A stretch of 64,000 nt of DNA from Erinaceus europaeus (Eukaryota > Chordata > Mammalia > Eulipotyphla > Erinaceidae), in NCBI RefSeq assembly GCF_950295315.1, contig NC_080162.1, positions 70,748,697 through 70,812,696 of the forward strand, written 5' to 3'. Positions 23,646 to 31,636 of this stretch are shown one piece after another. The position numbers were made by a program, and so were the translations under genes. Below the pieces are notes generated by a model. It saw only the letters and a program-made list of their open reading frames with translations. It had not been told where the DNA came from and ran no database searches. Within the stretch, counting starts at the first letter, position 1, and each line of letters opens with the position of its first letter.

Positions 23646-24784
23646 AACATGCACACATATCTATATACTACAGAACCAGGTGACAAGGTTTTCCTACAAA
23701 CCCCAAGACATAGTGAAAGGGGATCTAACCCCATCAACCACAGACCTTCATATTGTATAGAAAGTAGAGTCATGGGAGTCATGGTAGCACAGCAGGTGGC
23801 ACAAAGCGCAAGGACCAGTAGAAGGATCCTGGTTCGAGCCCCGGGCTCCCCACCTGCATGGGAGTCGCTTCACAAGTGGTAAAGCAGATCTGCAGGTGTC
23901 TATCTTTCTCTCCCCCTCTGTCCTCCCCTCCTCTCTCCATTTCTCTCTGTCCTATCCAACAACGACAACATCAATAGCAACAACAAGAATAACTACAACA
24001 ATAAAACAGCAAGGGCAACAAAAGGGAATAAATAAATCAATATTTGAAAAAAGAAAGCAGAGTCATGAGATTCAACACAAAAACAGTTAAAATTGGGAGA
24101 GGTAGGCTGGGGGGAGAGCATAATGGCTGCACAAAATTTTCATGCCTTCGGCTTGCAAGTCCCAAGTTCAATCCCCAGCATCTCCGTAAGTCAGAGCAGA
24201 GCAATGCTCCGGTGAAAACAAACAAAACCCAAGAAGAGTCTGGTCCACTTCCCCAGGGTCCCAGAAAATTCTCAGGACTAGCATAGCCTGGTACCCATAA
24301 ACTTTCAAAAAGGGGGCCCCAGCTCTTTGCTATGATAAGGCCCCACAACAAAGAGAATAGAATTGAAAATAAGTAGGAACAAGGGCAAGAGAGATGAAGA
24401 AAAGCGAGTTTTGATAAAAGTAGATAGGCAAGGGCACTGGAACCCAGAAATCTCAGCCAGCCAGTGCCATGTTTTAGGGCACTACTTAGAAATGACACAA
24501 GAGGGAGCTTAGAAAGGTCAGAGCCACTCCTCATGCCAAAAGTCTGCAAGTTTCTATCCAGAGCAGGAAGCAGGAGAGAGAAGGTAGGAAGGAGCTAAGG
24601 CTTGGGTGAAGCACTGAGTTCCACAGCCCTGTCCCCATCAGAGGCTGGCTGGCAGGCCCTGGCTCACCTGGTCACTTGTTGTGAGGCAATACAGGTCAGG
24701 CAGAATCTCCAGAACATGGATCGTGCAAAAATTGCTGTGATGTTGGCGGATATGCTGAAAAGTCTTCTCTTCGGCAAACAGCAT
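12556..24784 (-). CDS. MAVS: MAVS, mitochondrial antiviral signalling protein (six coding exons, intact)
   Basis: MAVS is the tail-anchored adaptor of the outer mitochondrial membrane that receives CARD signals from RIG-I and MDA5 and activates TBK1/IRF3 and NF-kB. The coding exons on the minus strand are 24784-24668, 20900-20726, 19135-18969, 17037-16884, 14844-14126 and 13023-12556. They total 1800 nt, which is 599 codons plus TGA, with every junction GT-AG and in phase; human MAVS is 540 aa. Seen in the product: an N-terminal CARD (about 1-95) with E26 and W56 at the positions important in the human CARD; a PVQDT TRAF2/3-type motif at 141-145; a Ser/Thr/Pro repeat tract at about 277-387; DLAIS at 497-501, which fits the pLxIS IRF3-docking motif; PEENEY at 514-519, the distal TRAF6-type site; and a hydrophobic C-terminal anchor at about 570-591 followed by KYRRR. 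The extra length comes largely from the repeat tract. Identity and gene order agree with human chromosome 20. Confidence 0.96.
13415..13577 (+). mobile_element. SINE-C
   Basis: Very well preserved: GGTCCGGGAGGTGGTGCAGT to AATAAATAAAATCTTAAAAA. It lies in the last MAVS intron. Confidence 0.9.
13875..14065 (+). mobile_element. Old SINE (B/E-like)
   Basis: GGGAGATGGCTCACCCAGTG head and GGGGTTTGACCCTGACACCA box-B region; in the last MAVS intron. Confidence 0.55.
14126..14844 (-). CDS. MAVS: MAVS coding exon 5 (Ser/Thr/Pro-rich, with coding minisatellite)
   Basis: The acceptor CACCTACAG precedes GCATGG. The exon completes Gly205 and adds 239 codons, ending SSRSAE before GTGAGT. Residues of about 277-387 are a tandem array of 9- and 14-residue units built on VPTSPVPSK. 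The open frame runs through the whole array without a stop or frameshift. Confidence 0.93.
14297..14629 (-). repeat. Coding minisatellite in MAVS exon 5
   Basis: About nine tandem units of 27 or 42 nt encode VPTSPVPSK-type (9 aa) and VPTSPVSTIPVPSK-type (14 aa) repeats. The unit order by length is 14, 9, 9, 14, 14, 14, 14, 9, 14. All unit lengths are multiples of three, so copy-number change preserves the frame. Some neighbouring units are nearly identical at the DNA level, suggesting recent duplication. Confidence 0.9.
15108..15317 (-). mobile_element. SINE-B
   Basis: TTATTTGTTGGATAGAGATA to CACCACCCAGCCCC. Confidence 0.8.
15375..15570 (-). mobile_element. SINE-B
   Basis: ATTATTGGATAAAGACAGAG to CCACTGCCTGGTCCC, with a short poly(G) expansion at 15430-15440. 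Confidence 0.8.
15571..15858. other. Non-repetitive MAVS intron 4 segment
   Basis: No repeat recognised. Confidence 0.4.
15860..16117 (+). mobile_element. SINE-B with tail module
   Basis: GGGGCCAGGTGGTGGCTCAC head; ends with the 'CATCAGGAGCAGTAGAG' module and poly(A). Confidence 0.75.
16118..16240 (+). mobile_element. SINE-D
   Basis: GATAGCATAATGGTTATGCA and CCAGAGCTGAACAGTGCTTT. Confidence 0.85.
16487..16810 (-). mobile_element. SINE-A with tail module
   Basis: T run and reversed tail module (GCATCCAGGGTTATCACCGA), then core to CCAGGCCCCC. Ends about 70 bases from MAVS exon 4. Confidence 0.8.
16884..17037 (-). CDS. MAVS: MAVS coding exon 4
   Basis: The acceptor TTTTCTAACAG precedes GATTCAAAG. 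The exon holds 51 codons and one extra base before GTAGGT. It encodes a Ser/Asp-rich acidic linker with the first in-frame methionine after the start codon, M180. Phase agrees with both neighbours (in phase 0, out phase 1). Confidence 0.9.
17266..17550 (+). mobile_element. SINE-A with duplicated head
   Basis: The A-box segment GCAGTGGGTTAAGTGCAGCA then GGTTAAGTACACGTGGCAC is a local tandem duplication of the head. Confidence 0.75.
17555..17625 (-). mobile_element. L1 3' end fragment
   Basis: TTTTTATTGGGGAATTAATG then CAATAGTTTGTACATGCATA is the reverse of the L1 3' UTR end seen at 2575-2655. Confidence 0.8.
17675..18056 (+). mobile_element. SINE-B/A hybrid with two tail modules
   Basis: Head CCAGGCAGTGGTGCACCCAG, core with GGAGGGAAGCTTCACAATCC, then two successive tail modules (about 17880-17950 and 17990-18056). 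Confidence 0.65.
18072..18570 (+). mobile_element. SINE-B, split by a SINE-A
   Basis: B runs 18072-18196 and resumes 18494-18570. AGTTGTCTCTC on both sides is the target duplication. Confidence 0.75.
18197..18493 (-). mobile_element. SINE-A inside SINE-B
   Basis: Full-length copy, tail TTATTTATTCCCTTTTGTTG to head GCTACTGCCCGACTCCC. Confidence 0.9.
18571..18968. other. MAVS intron 3 segment
   Basis: Non-repetitive. A short direct duplication of GCAGGGGAGCCCAGA occurs at about 18899-18930. Confidence 0.4.
18969..19135 (-). CDS. MAVS: MAVS coding exon 3 (proline-rich linker with TRAF2/3 motif)
   Basis: The acceptor TTCTCCAG precedes GAACCTCTACTCAG. Two bases complete Arg98, then 55 codons follow, ending QSQEE before GTGTGT. 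It encodes PVQDT (141-145), matching the TRAF2/3-binding motif of human MAVS. No methionine lies just before this motif, unlike human M142. The second human motif in this region, PGENSE, is not recognisable here. Confidence 0.92.
19136..19884. other. MAVS intron 2 segment
   Basis: Non-repetitive intronic DNA with a purine-rich patch at 19310-19365; no exon-like signal recognised. Confidence 0.4.
19885..20033 (-). mobile_element. SINE-D
   Basis: Long T run, ACCAGAGCACTGATCATCTC and CTTTGCATAACCATTCTGTG. Confidence 0.8.
20405..20605 (+). repeat. MIR
   Basis: TTACACAGGAGAAGACTGAGG then AGCGACACAGTTACTAAGCA matches the MIR core. It lies in the MAVS intron just after coding exon 2. Confidence 0.65.
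20726..20900 (-). CDS. MAVS: MAVS coding exon 2 (CARD, second half)
   Basis: The acceptor reads CTTCCAG and the exon opens DRIRAHFNQWGNKDTLW in phase 0. It ends YQRYLP plus one base, before GTGAGC. The RRRPGWVE core and W56 of the CARD are present. An open frame continues upstream of the acceptor (to about 21002), but that stretch is intronic because exon 1 joins in phase exactly at GAC CGG. Confidence 0.95.
21155..21300 (+). mobile_element. Old SINE (E-like)
   Basis: GACTGGAAAGAGCTCGCCAC and GACCTGGTTTGAACCCCGAT retain box-A and box-B-like spacing. Confidence 0.5.
21305..21800. repeat. Possible ancient DNA transposon (Tigger-like)
   Basis: AACCCTTGCTTGGTGAC at one end and GGGACTGCCTGTAC at the other recall the ends of Tigger-type elements; the middle is AT-rich. 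The call is tentative. Confidence 0.25.
21841..21950 (+). repeat. MIR fragment
   Basis: GATGAAGAAACTGAGACCTA is the conserved MIR core. Confidence 0.55.
22141..22330 (+). mobile_element. Old SINE (B/E-like)
   Basis: GGCAGGAGATGGCTTGCCCA head and CCCCGGCACCACGTGGGAAT; a C-rich SINE-B tail fragment precedes it at 21995-22060. Confidence 0.55.
22408..22438. repeat. (CA)n microsatellite
   Basis: About 15 uninterrupted CA units. Confidence 0.95.
22490..22646 (+). mobile_element. SINE-C
   Basis: GGTCCGGGAGGTGGTGCAGT head and AATAAATAAATAAAGTATT end. Confidence 0.9.
22671..22830 (+). mobile_element. Old SINE (B/E-like)
   Basis: GGTCAGGAGCTAGCTCACCC and CTGGTTTGAGTCCCTGGGTA. Confidence 0.55.
22901..23180 (+). 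mobile_element. SINE-B with tail module
   Basis: GGGGCACAGGAGGTGATGCA to GAGCCCCAATGATAACTCTG. Confidence 0.75.
23214..23420 (+). mobile_element. SINE-B
   Basis: GCCAGGCAGTGGTGCACCTG to CCAACAATAAATAAATAATT. Confidence 0.85.
23495..23648 (+). mobile_element. SINE-D with (AAAT)n tail
   Basis: AAATAGCATAATGGTTATGG to CCAGTAAAATAAATAAATAA; the tail has grown to a 40-base AAAT microsatellite. Confidence 0.85.
23774..24050 (+). mobile_element. SINE-A
   Basis: GGGAGTCATGGTAGCACAGC head with a small deletion of the TTAAGCGCA segment; normal tail. Confidence 0.85.
24107..24235 (+). mobile_element. SINE-D
   Basis: GGAGAGCATAATGGCTGCAC to GCAATGCTCCGGTGAAAAC. Confidence 0.7.
24668..24784 (-). CDS. 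MAVS: MAVS coding exon 1 (CARD, first half)
   Basis: This exon encodes 39 codons beginning MLFAEEKTFQ and ending CLTTSDQ, then a GTGAGC donor at 24667. It ends in phase 0. The ATG at 24784 has G at -3 and C at +4, a moderate context. Upstream, candidate acceptors end in TTCAG and GGACAG within about 16 bases of the ATG, so almost all of the 5' UTR must lie in another exon. E26, a CARD filament-contact residue in human MAVS, is present. Confidence 0.95.
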
Positions 24785-24799
24785 TGCTGTCCAGATTCT

Positions 24800-25345
24800 G
24801 AAGTGAGAGAGGGCTTTGGCCCATGAAGGGGTAGAAGGACTAACAGAGGAGAAAAGATTCGAAGAAAACAGATCATATAGGGCAACGGGATTGGGAATCA
24901 GGTTGGACTAAAAGAAAAAAATTCTTTTATCAGTTTGCCAGCATTTTTGCAGTTTTCTAGAATTGTTCTTTCCTTTGAATATCCTATTTTATTATTGTCT
25001 AAGTCCCAAGGCCTTCAATGAATTTGCTTGAAAATGAGCTGACAAACATATATAATCAGATCCAAAATATCTAGGATACATTTCTGCCCTGCCAGTTGGT
25101 CAATGTTGGGGAGATCTTCTGTTCCACCCACTGTCCAGGTATGTATGTGTCCCTGTTGATCAGAAGAGGACTCCCCTTAGAAATGCTGTTTTTTAGGGTA
25201 TACTGGAGGAAGGGGGGTAGAGAAGAAGCCAACATGGTAAGAGAAGGGCCACTACTTCAAAGATGGAAAGCATGAAGTACCAAGAAATAAAGAAGATTGT
25301 TGAAGATTGCTGCTAGTTTATGGGAGAGCACACAGCTGAGATCTT
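24800..25345. other. MAVS intron 1, non-repetitive part
   Basis: No repeat or reading frame of note; a GGGGAGATCTTCTG stretch has no recognised role. Confidence 0.4.
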
Positions 25346-25349
25346 GAGG

Positions 25350-25502
25350 CTCCTGGGGGGGGGGGGGGGGTGAGAGGCACCTGCAGCCCTGCTTCAATAC
25401 CTGTGAAGCCTTCCCTGTGGAGGTGGGGACAAGGGGCTTGAACCTGGGTCCTTGTGCATGGTAGCATGTATATTCAACTGGGTGCATCACTACTCAGCCC
25501 CC
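25350..25502 (-). mobile_element. SINE-B, tail truncated at a poly(G) run
   Basis: The run of about 18 G at 25354-25371 replaces the usual tail; core and head follow to CACTACTCAGCCCC. Confidence 0.75.
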
Positions 25503-25916
25503 AACTTGCACTTAAGGATGTTTTCTTGCCTGTCTGATTTACCTCTCTCATCTAGAGAGTAGCAAGAAATAAGAGACAGAGACTGGCACCTGGGAGCAGA
25601 CGGAAGCTGGGCACATGCTTTTTGGTCCCTGCTACTGGTGCAATTGCCCCTGTGGATCCTAAACAGGGTGGCCTAGCAGAGTGCATACTTGTGCTTACAC
25701 TGGGCCTGGCGGCATCTGCTTCCGGAATCTGAGTATGGAGGAGTGGCTGCAGGAGGCAACCCTGACACACCAAGGTTAACATTTTGGGAGGCAAACTCAT
25801 GCTGTTTGATTTTCCACTGGAGTAATGCCAACAGAAGTCTCAAACTTACATATTACATCAACTGGAGCCTGCAGCATATCTTAATATTCATGTAAATCAG
25901 AACTTCCATAAAAGAA
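25503..25916. other. MAVS intron 1, non-repetitive part
   Basis: No repeat recognised in this 400-base stretch. Confidence 0.4.
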
Positions 25917-25933
25917 AAAGAATGGGAGTCTGG

Positions 25934-26222
25934 GGAGCCAGGTGGTAGTGCAGCGGGTTAAGCGCAGGTGGCGCAAACCACAAGGACCAGGCGTAAGAAT
26001 CCCGGTTCGAGCCCCCAGCTCCTCACCTGCAAGGGGGTCGCTTCACAGGTGGTGAAGCAGGTCTGCAGGTGTCTATCTTTCTCTCCTCTCTGTCTTCCCC
26101 TCCTCTCTCCATTTCTCTCTGTCCTATCCAACAACAATGACATCAATAACAAGAAAAAAAACTACAACAATAAAACAACAAGGGCAACAAAAAGGGAATA
26201 AATATTAAAAAATTAAAAAAGA
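25934..26222 (+). mobile_element. SINE-A
   Basis: Full-length copy. AAGAATGGGAGTCTGG at 25918-25933 and 26224-26239 is a perfect 16-bp target duplication. Confidence 0.9.
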
Positions 26223-26317
26223 AAGAATGGGAGTCTGGTTAAATAAAGATGACAATGTCATTCAGAAGTAGTAACAGGTATAGGTGTGACTTGGAAAGGG
26301 AGAGAAGATGGGAACTT

Positions 26318-26530
26318 AGGGGGAAAAATGGGCAAATACATACAAATATAGACAGATAGTTATAGAAATAATAGTTAACCCGTATCTGTAACCTTAGAAG
26401 AACTGCTGTAGCTTCTAATTGAGGGAGTGGGGATACAGAACTCTGGTGGTGGGTACGGTGCAGAATTATAACCCTGTTTTCTTATAATTTTGTAAATCAA
26501 TATTAAATCACTAATGAAATTTAAAAAAAA
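26318..26530 (+). repeat. Family X copy
   Basis: ATAGACAGATAGTTATAGAA ... GAACTCTGGTGGTGGGTACG ... AATCAATATTAAATCACTAA. The same order occurs at 35019-35225. Family name not known to me. Confidence 0.7.
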
Positions 26531-26538
26531 GATGAGGG

Positions 26539-26765
26539 GGCTGGGCAGTGCCACCTGGTTGAGTGCACGTTACAATACACAAGGACCCAGATTCAAGCCC
26601 CCAGTCCCCACCTGCAGGGGGAAAGCTTCCTAAGTGGTGAAGCAGTGCTTTAGTTGTCTCTTTGTCTCTCTCCCTCTCTGTCAACCCTTCCCTCTCAATT
26701 TCTGGTTGTCTCTATTCAATAAATAAATAAAAAGATAATAAAAATTAAAATAATTAAAAAAAAAT
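26539..26765 (+). mobile_element. SINE-B
   Basis: GGGCTGGGCAGTGCCACCTG to AATAAATAAATAAAAAGATA. Confidence 0.85.
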
Positions 26766-26880
26766 GACAATGTCAGAGACCAAAAAAAAAGAAATACATC
26801 GCTGCCATCATTCAATTTATATTATACTGAAGTGGGAAAGATAAAAAATCAATAGCATAAGCATAAATAATAATATCCAA

Positions 26881-27120
26881 GGGGCTGGGTGGTGGCGCAC
26901 CTGGTTGAGTGCACATGTTACAGTGCTCAGGGACCCAGGTTCGAGCCCCCAGTTCCCACCTGCAGGGGGAAAGCTTTGCAAGTGGTGAAGCAGTACTGCA
27001 GGTGTCTCTCTGTCTTTCTCCCTCTCTATCCCTTCCTTCCCTCTCGATTTCTGGCTGTCTCTATCCTATAAATAAATAAAATAATAATAGTAATTATTAT
27101 TATTTCCAATAATAATAATA
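26881..27120 (+). mobile_element. SINE-B with (AAT)n tail
   Basis: GGGGCTGGGTGGTGGCGCAC head; tail expanded into AATAATAAT-type repeats. Confidence 0.85.
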
Positions 27121-27262
27121 AATGTTATAAAGAGAGCATGACATGACTAGACACAGCCCCTGGGGAAAAAGTATGCTGTTTGAACTGGAGTAAGCAGGAA
27201 GCCTTTATAAACTGGGGACATTTGAGCTGAGTCATTTTCTCCTATGAGAAGATTGTTGCTAG

Positions 27263-27470
27263 GGGCCAGGCAGTAGCACACCTGGTTGAGGGTACAAGTT
27301 ACCATGTACAAAGACCTGGGTTCACCTGCAAGGGGTAAGCTTCATGAGCAGCGAAGCAGTATTGCAGGTGTCTGTCTCTCTCTGTCTCTAACCCCCTCCC
27401 CTCTCAACTTCTCTTTGTTCTATTACAACAAATATGGTAAATAAAAAATAAATAAGTAAATAAAAAGGTG
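27263..27470 (+). mobile_element. SINE-B
   Basis: GGGCCAGGCAGTAGCACACC; a small deletion removes part of the box-B region. Confidence 0.8.
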
Positions 27471-27556
27471 TTGCTTGGGACAGAGGGCATAGCAAGTAAG
27501 CTGTCCTAAGGTGAAAACAAGCTTTGTATGCTTGAAGAATAAAAATGGGTTAGAGG

Positions 27557-27685
27557 GTGGGAGACATAGCATAATGGTTATGCAAAGAGACTCTCATGCC
27601 TAAGGCTCCTAAGTCCCAGGTTCAATCCCCTGCAGCACCATAAGCCAGAGCTGAGAAGTACTCTGGTTAAAAAAAAAAAAAAGTA
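27557..27685 (+). mobile_element. SINE-D
   Basis: ACATAGCATAATGGTTATGC to GAAGTACTCTGGTTAAAAAA. Confidence 0.85.
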
Positions 27686-27729
27686 AAAATGGGTTAGAGG
27701 GCAGGGAGTCCAAAGTTAGAAAAGGGGTG

Positions 27730-27893
27730 GTGGGGTAGGAGATAGTTTACCTAAAAGGGCGCTTTACTATGCTTGAAGCCCTAGCACTGCCTGGGAGCAC
27801 AACACCAGAAGCTCCATAGATGAAGCAGTGCTATGGTCTCTCTCTCTCCCTGCTTCCTCCCCCACCCCGGGTGTGTCTATCTCCCCCCTCTAC

Positions 27894-27939
<46 letters not shown>

Positions 27940-27960
27940 CACAAAAAATTGACAAGGGAG
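27730..27960 (+). mobile_element. Old SINE (B/E-like) ending in (TG)n
   Basis: GGTAGGAGATAGTTTACCTA head; the (TG)n run at 27898-27937 sits in its pyrimidine-rich body. Confidence 0.55.
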
Positions 27961-28029
27961 CAAAAAAAGAAAGAAGAGAAAAAGAATGATGGGGTGGGGC
28001 AGAGATTAAAGTCAAAAGATTGGAGGCCT

Positions 28030-28450
28030 TTTAAGTATGGCATTATTTGGAAAGACTTTTTTTTATTTGAGGTGAAGTGGACAGTCACTGGAGGATCATG
28101 AGCAGAGAGCACAGAAGATCTAATTTAGTTAAATATTAGAGATATCTCTGGAAGTTGTGAGGACTCGGGACTGCGGCAGAACCAAGATGGACAAGAATGA
28201 TCAGGGTGGTAACCATGGAAGTAGCAAGAAGTGGCTGGATTTCTGGTGTTTTGAGGAGGGAGGGAGAAGAATCAAGGATGACTTCTCAGGTGCTGGGAAG
28301 ATGGAGCCAGAGATGAATGGCTAGAGAAACTGGGGGAACAGCAGCAGAACTAAGGGGACTGCAATGCTCCACTGTTGAGACAGTTGAGATGTTAGTGGAT
28401 ATCCACATAGGTTTTCAGGGAGGAAAGGGGACGGAGGACAGAGGAGCAGG
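28030..28450 (+). repeat. Ancient interspersed repeat, possibly an old L1 3' end
   Basis: AAGAAGTGGCTGGATTTCTG, followed by ATCAAGGATGACTTCTC, and GTTGAGATGTTAGTGGATAT match a widely shared mammalian repeat I recall but cannot name securely. Confidence 0.4.
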
Positions 28451-29285
28451 TTGGAGTAGAATAGCAGGGGTCAGGTTTAGGGGAGACCTGCTGGACACAA
28501 CACTACAGAGCAAAGTGCCCCAAAGCTTTTCAGGCTGCCAGGCCCTCACCACTGGGGAAACGGGGTGATGATCCTACAAATCCTACAGCCTCACTTGGCA
28601 GGCCTTGCTCTGCCAGCCACTAGGCTCTACATTCCTGGTGGGTCAAGTGCTAATGACAGAGGTCAAGAGAATGAGGGAGCTGGGGTAGAGGGGCTGAGTC
28701 TTCAGGAAACGAATAAAGAGCATTTCTGTGGTATCTAATAGACCTTTTGCCTTCCTTCACATAGCCTCCAGAGATACAAATGTACCACTTTGCTCTCTCT
28801 CCAGGAGAGAGAGCATTCTTCTGCATTCTAGCCTCAGTCCTCAGGGGGAAATACGGAGGGTCTAAGGGTCTGATAGAGACCAAACAAAGAACAGGTAGCC
28901 CATGTTTGTTCACATTTATTAATGGGCTACTATGGACAGCATGTGTTATACTCCTTTCACTTAATTCTAGCCACAATCCAAAGAGAATGGATGCCAAATG
29001 GATGCACAGCTGACTAGTAGCCCTGAGGGGTTTGAACTTGCTGTTTCATTGCACCAGGCACCTTGCAGGGCACAGAGATTCCCCCTACCCTCCACCTCCC
29101 AGCATGTAGCACAGCCCTGGGAGGAGCCAAGGCCACTACCTGGTTAAAGGAGGTTGCCAAGTGAGGGCACGCCTGGAAGGTGGCAACATTTAGTCCTTTC
29201 TCTTTTGAGTCATGGAAGTCTTCTGGACAAGGCTGAGGACATTCTAATCTTGCCCTCCACAAAATCCGAGGTTACCTGGTCACTG
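28451..29285. other. MAVS intron 1, upstream part
   Basis: Mostly non-repetitive. A MIR-like remnant may lie at about 28890-29030 (TTAATTCTAGCCACAATCC). No coding exon recognised. Confidence 0.35.
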
Positions 29286-29579
29286 ATTGCCCTCCCAGAT
29301 GTTTCTGGTGCGACATCAACACATGCATAAGGAGAACTTTTTTTTTTCTTTTCTCCCAATGTTTTGCCGGTACTTCATTCCCATCACAGATAAAGTGGGC
29401 GATGGAAAGTTCTGGTCAGGGTGTAGAGACTCCTCAGAGAAGGTGGGTGGTGAAGTGTCCGTTCAGACAATAAGTGGAGAGTGTCGATCCGACTGCATGG
29501 AATGTTCTGAACACATTCCAGAAAGAAATATCCACCTGAACCGAGAGGGGCGAGGCCTCACAGCTCGGATTCCTGGATT

Positions 29580-30150
29580 CCTGGGCAGGACCCAGGTCTG
29601 CAGCGAGCTGGGGGGGCTCTTCTTCCCAGCGGGTGAGCGTCAGGCTGAGAGGAGGCAGCCCCAGTCCCCAGGCGCCACCGCGGCGGCAACAGGTTGGCGC
29701 AGCTGGGCGAGGCCTCGCCGGGGTCACCCTGGGCCTGCAGCTGCAGTCCTTCTCCTTCCGGCCCCACCTCTCCCAGTCCCTAAATACACACACCACCTCC
29801 CGGTGCAAAAGGAGGCAGAGGAATCCTCAGGATCCCCAATCCTCTGTGCTGCAGGGCTCGCTCGTCCAGAGCCCCCGAGTTCACTGCCTTTGCCAGCTCC
29901 ATCCCCGCGCCCCGCATGTCCCGGGTCCCGTGCGCCCCGAGACGTCCAAAGCCTACCTGACTTTCCAAAAAGCGTCCGTGTGCCCGGGGCAAACTCCACC
30001 GCTTACCTCCTTGCAGCCACGACCCAGCGACCTGCAGGCAGAAGCGGAGCGCCGGTGCGGGGAACCCTCCCAGCCGGAAGGGGCGGGAAGGGCGGGCGGG
30101 CACCAGCATTGGCCAGACCGCAGCGGGGGTGGTGGTGGCGCTTGACCTTG
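29580..30150 (-). promoter_or_regulatory. MAVS: CpG island, MAVS promoter
   Basis: CpG density rises sharply here compared with the surrounding DNA. Near the upstream edge are a CCAAT box on the minus strand (30112-30108), adjoining GC boxes (GGGGCGGGAAGGGCGGGCGGG region, 30080-30100) and an ETS-like CCGGAAG at 30074-30080. There is no TATA box, as usual for a housekeeping-type promoter. Confidence 0.75.
29957..30060 (-). other. MAVS: Probable MAVS noncoding first exon
   Basis: A GC-rich stretch on the minus strand contains two good donors: GGAG|GTAAGC (exon would end at 30007) and GTCAG|GTAGGC (exon would end at 29957). It sits about 5 kb upstream of the exon with the ATG and directly below promoter-like motifs. 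The transcription start is inferred, not seen. Confidence 0.5.
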
Positions 30151-30379
30151 GTTTGGGGTCCTGGACTTGTTGGACCAACGCTCTGCTCTTAATTTAGGCT
30201 TCTGTTGCAGGAACCATTTCTAGCCTGTATCCCAGATCCCTTACTTTTTTTTTTTTTTTAAAGTGGTTGCACTATAGTTTCTACTAACCACTTCCAACTA
30301 TCTTCTTCCCTTGTTCAAATCGAGCAACTTCTAGGGGAAGTCCAGGTCCCGGGTTGTGAGCGGCAGATTTCACTTAGAA

Positions 30380-30543
30380 CCCACTTTCCTTTTTTTCTTT
30401 CTCTCTTTCTCTCTCTCTCTTTCTTTCTTTCTTCCTTCCTTCCTTTCTCTCTCTCTCTCTTCCTTCCTCTCTTTCTTTCTTCCTTCCTTCCTTTCTTTCT
30501 TTCTCTCTCTCTCTTCCTTCCTCTCTCTCTCTCTTCCTTCCTC

Positions 30544-30611
<68 letters not shown>

Positions 30612-30612
30612 T
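30380..30612. repeat. (CTTT)n/(CTTC)n polypyrimidine microsatellite
   Basis: About 230 bases of pure pyrimidine on the plus strand, ending in a long uninterrupted CTTT array. It adjoins the 3' tail of a minus-strand SINE at 30613-30752. Confidence 0.95.
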
Positions 30613-30752
30613 CATAAAGAGGCAGAGAGTAAGAGACAGACCATAGTACCGAGGCTTCTTCCTTCAATGCAGTGGGGGCCAGGCTTCAACCTCAAGTCAT
30701 GTACCTGGCAAAGCAGTACACTATGCAAGTGAGTTATTTTCACCAGTCCCAG
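30613..30752 (-). mobile_element. SINE-E
   Basis: On the minus strand CTGGTGAAAATAACTCACTT ... CCAGGCCCCCACTGCATTGA; the A-rich tail is the adjacent AAAG microsatellite. Confidence 0.65.
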
Positions 30753-31090
30753 AACCCAAGGTTTCCTATGGGAAGCAATCCCTCCTCCAGCCAAGTAACT
30801 TGAGGCAGGAGAATCTTTATGTTGTTCACTCCTGGACTGCCCTCCTTGTAAGTGTCAAATAAAATGCAGTTAACAAGGGCCCCAGTGCCCAACCAGATAA
30901 CATATATGCTGGGCCCTAGAAAGCAGAGTGGGGTGAAGGAGGAAAAGTGGGGAGGCCATGTAAGTGGGCACAGGACAGGCTGCTTGTGTGATAAGCTGGG
31001 TGTGGGCCTTGAGCACTGCCTGGGAAAGGCCTTTCCGCCTAGGGGTGGGTACTAACCCACAGAGTTTGCCAGCTGCCTTGCCCTTGCTCA
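30753..31090. other. Non-repetitive intergenic DNA
   Basis: No repeat or gene recognised. Confidence 0.4.
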
Positions 31091-31094
31091 GTTG

Positions 31095-31230
31095 GGGCAG
31101 ATGGCACTTACTGAATGCCCACTGGGTTCACTATACAGGTTTAAACTCTATATCTCTTATATTGTGGGGTCCATTAAATACTCTCACAATAATCAGATGA
31201 AGGTTTATTTTTCCTGTTTTAAAGAGAAAT
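31095..31230 (-). repeat. MIR-like remnant
   Basis: CACTTACTGAATGCCCACTG and CTCTCACAATAATCAGATGA resemble a diverged MIR; cut at its end by a SINE-C. Confidence 0.4.
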
Positions 31231-31395
31231 GAGTGATCTGGGAGATGGCACAGTGGATAAAGCATTGGACTCTCAAGTATGAGGTCCAGAGTTAAATCCC
31301 TGGCAGCACATGTACCAGTGTAATGTCTGATTCTTTCCTTCTCTCCTGTCTTTCTCATTAATAAGTAAATAAAATCTTAAAAATAAATAAAAGAA
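31231..31395 (+). mobile_element. SINE-C
   Basis: GATCTGGGAGATGGCACAGT to AAGTAAATAAAATCTTAAAA. Confidence 0.85.
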
Positions 31396-31409
31396 ATGAA
31401 AAGATTTAG

Positions 31410-31612
31410 GGGCCAGGTAGTGGCTTACCAGGTAAAGCACATAACTGACCAATCACAAAGGCCCAGTTTAAGTCCAGGACCCACACCTGTAAGGGGAAAG
31501 TTTCACTAACAGTGGAGCAGTGCGACAGGTATCTCTCCTCTCTCCCTTTCTCTCTCTCTCTATCCTTTTCTTCTTTTATTCTAATTGTTTTTATTCTTTT
31601 TCTTTTCTCTCT
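31410..31612 (+). mobile_element. SINE-B
   Basis: GGGGCCAGGTAGTGGCTTAC with a diverged middle and CT-rich end. Confidence 0.7.
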
Positions 31613-31636
31613 CTCTCTCTCTTTTTTTTTTTTTTA

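Noticed and set aside
29287..30192. 301-codon open frame on the plus strand across the CpG island
   Set aside because: GC-rich promoter DNA gives long chance frames. It shows no recognisable domain and lies over the antisense MAVS first exon.
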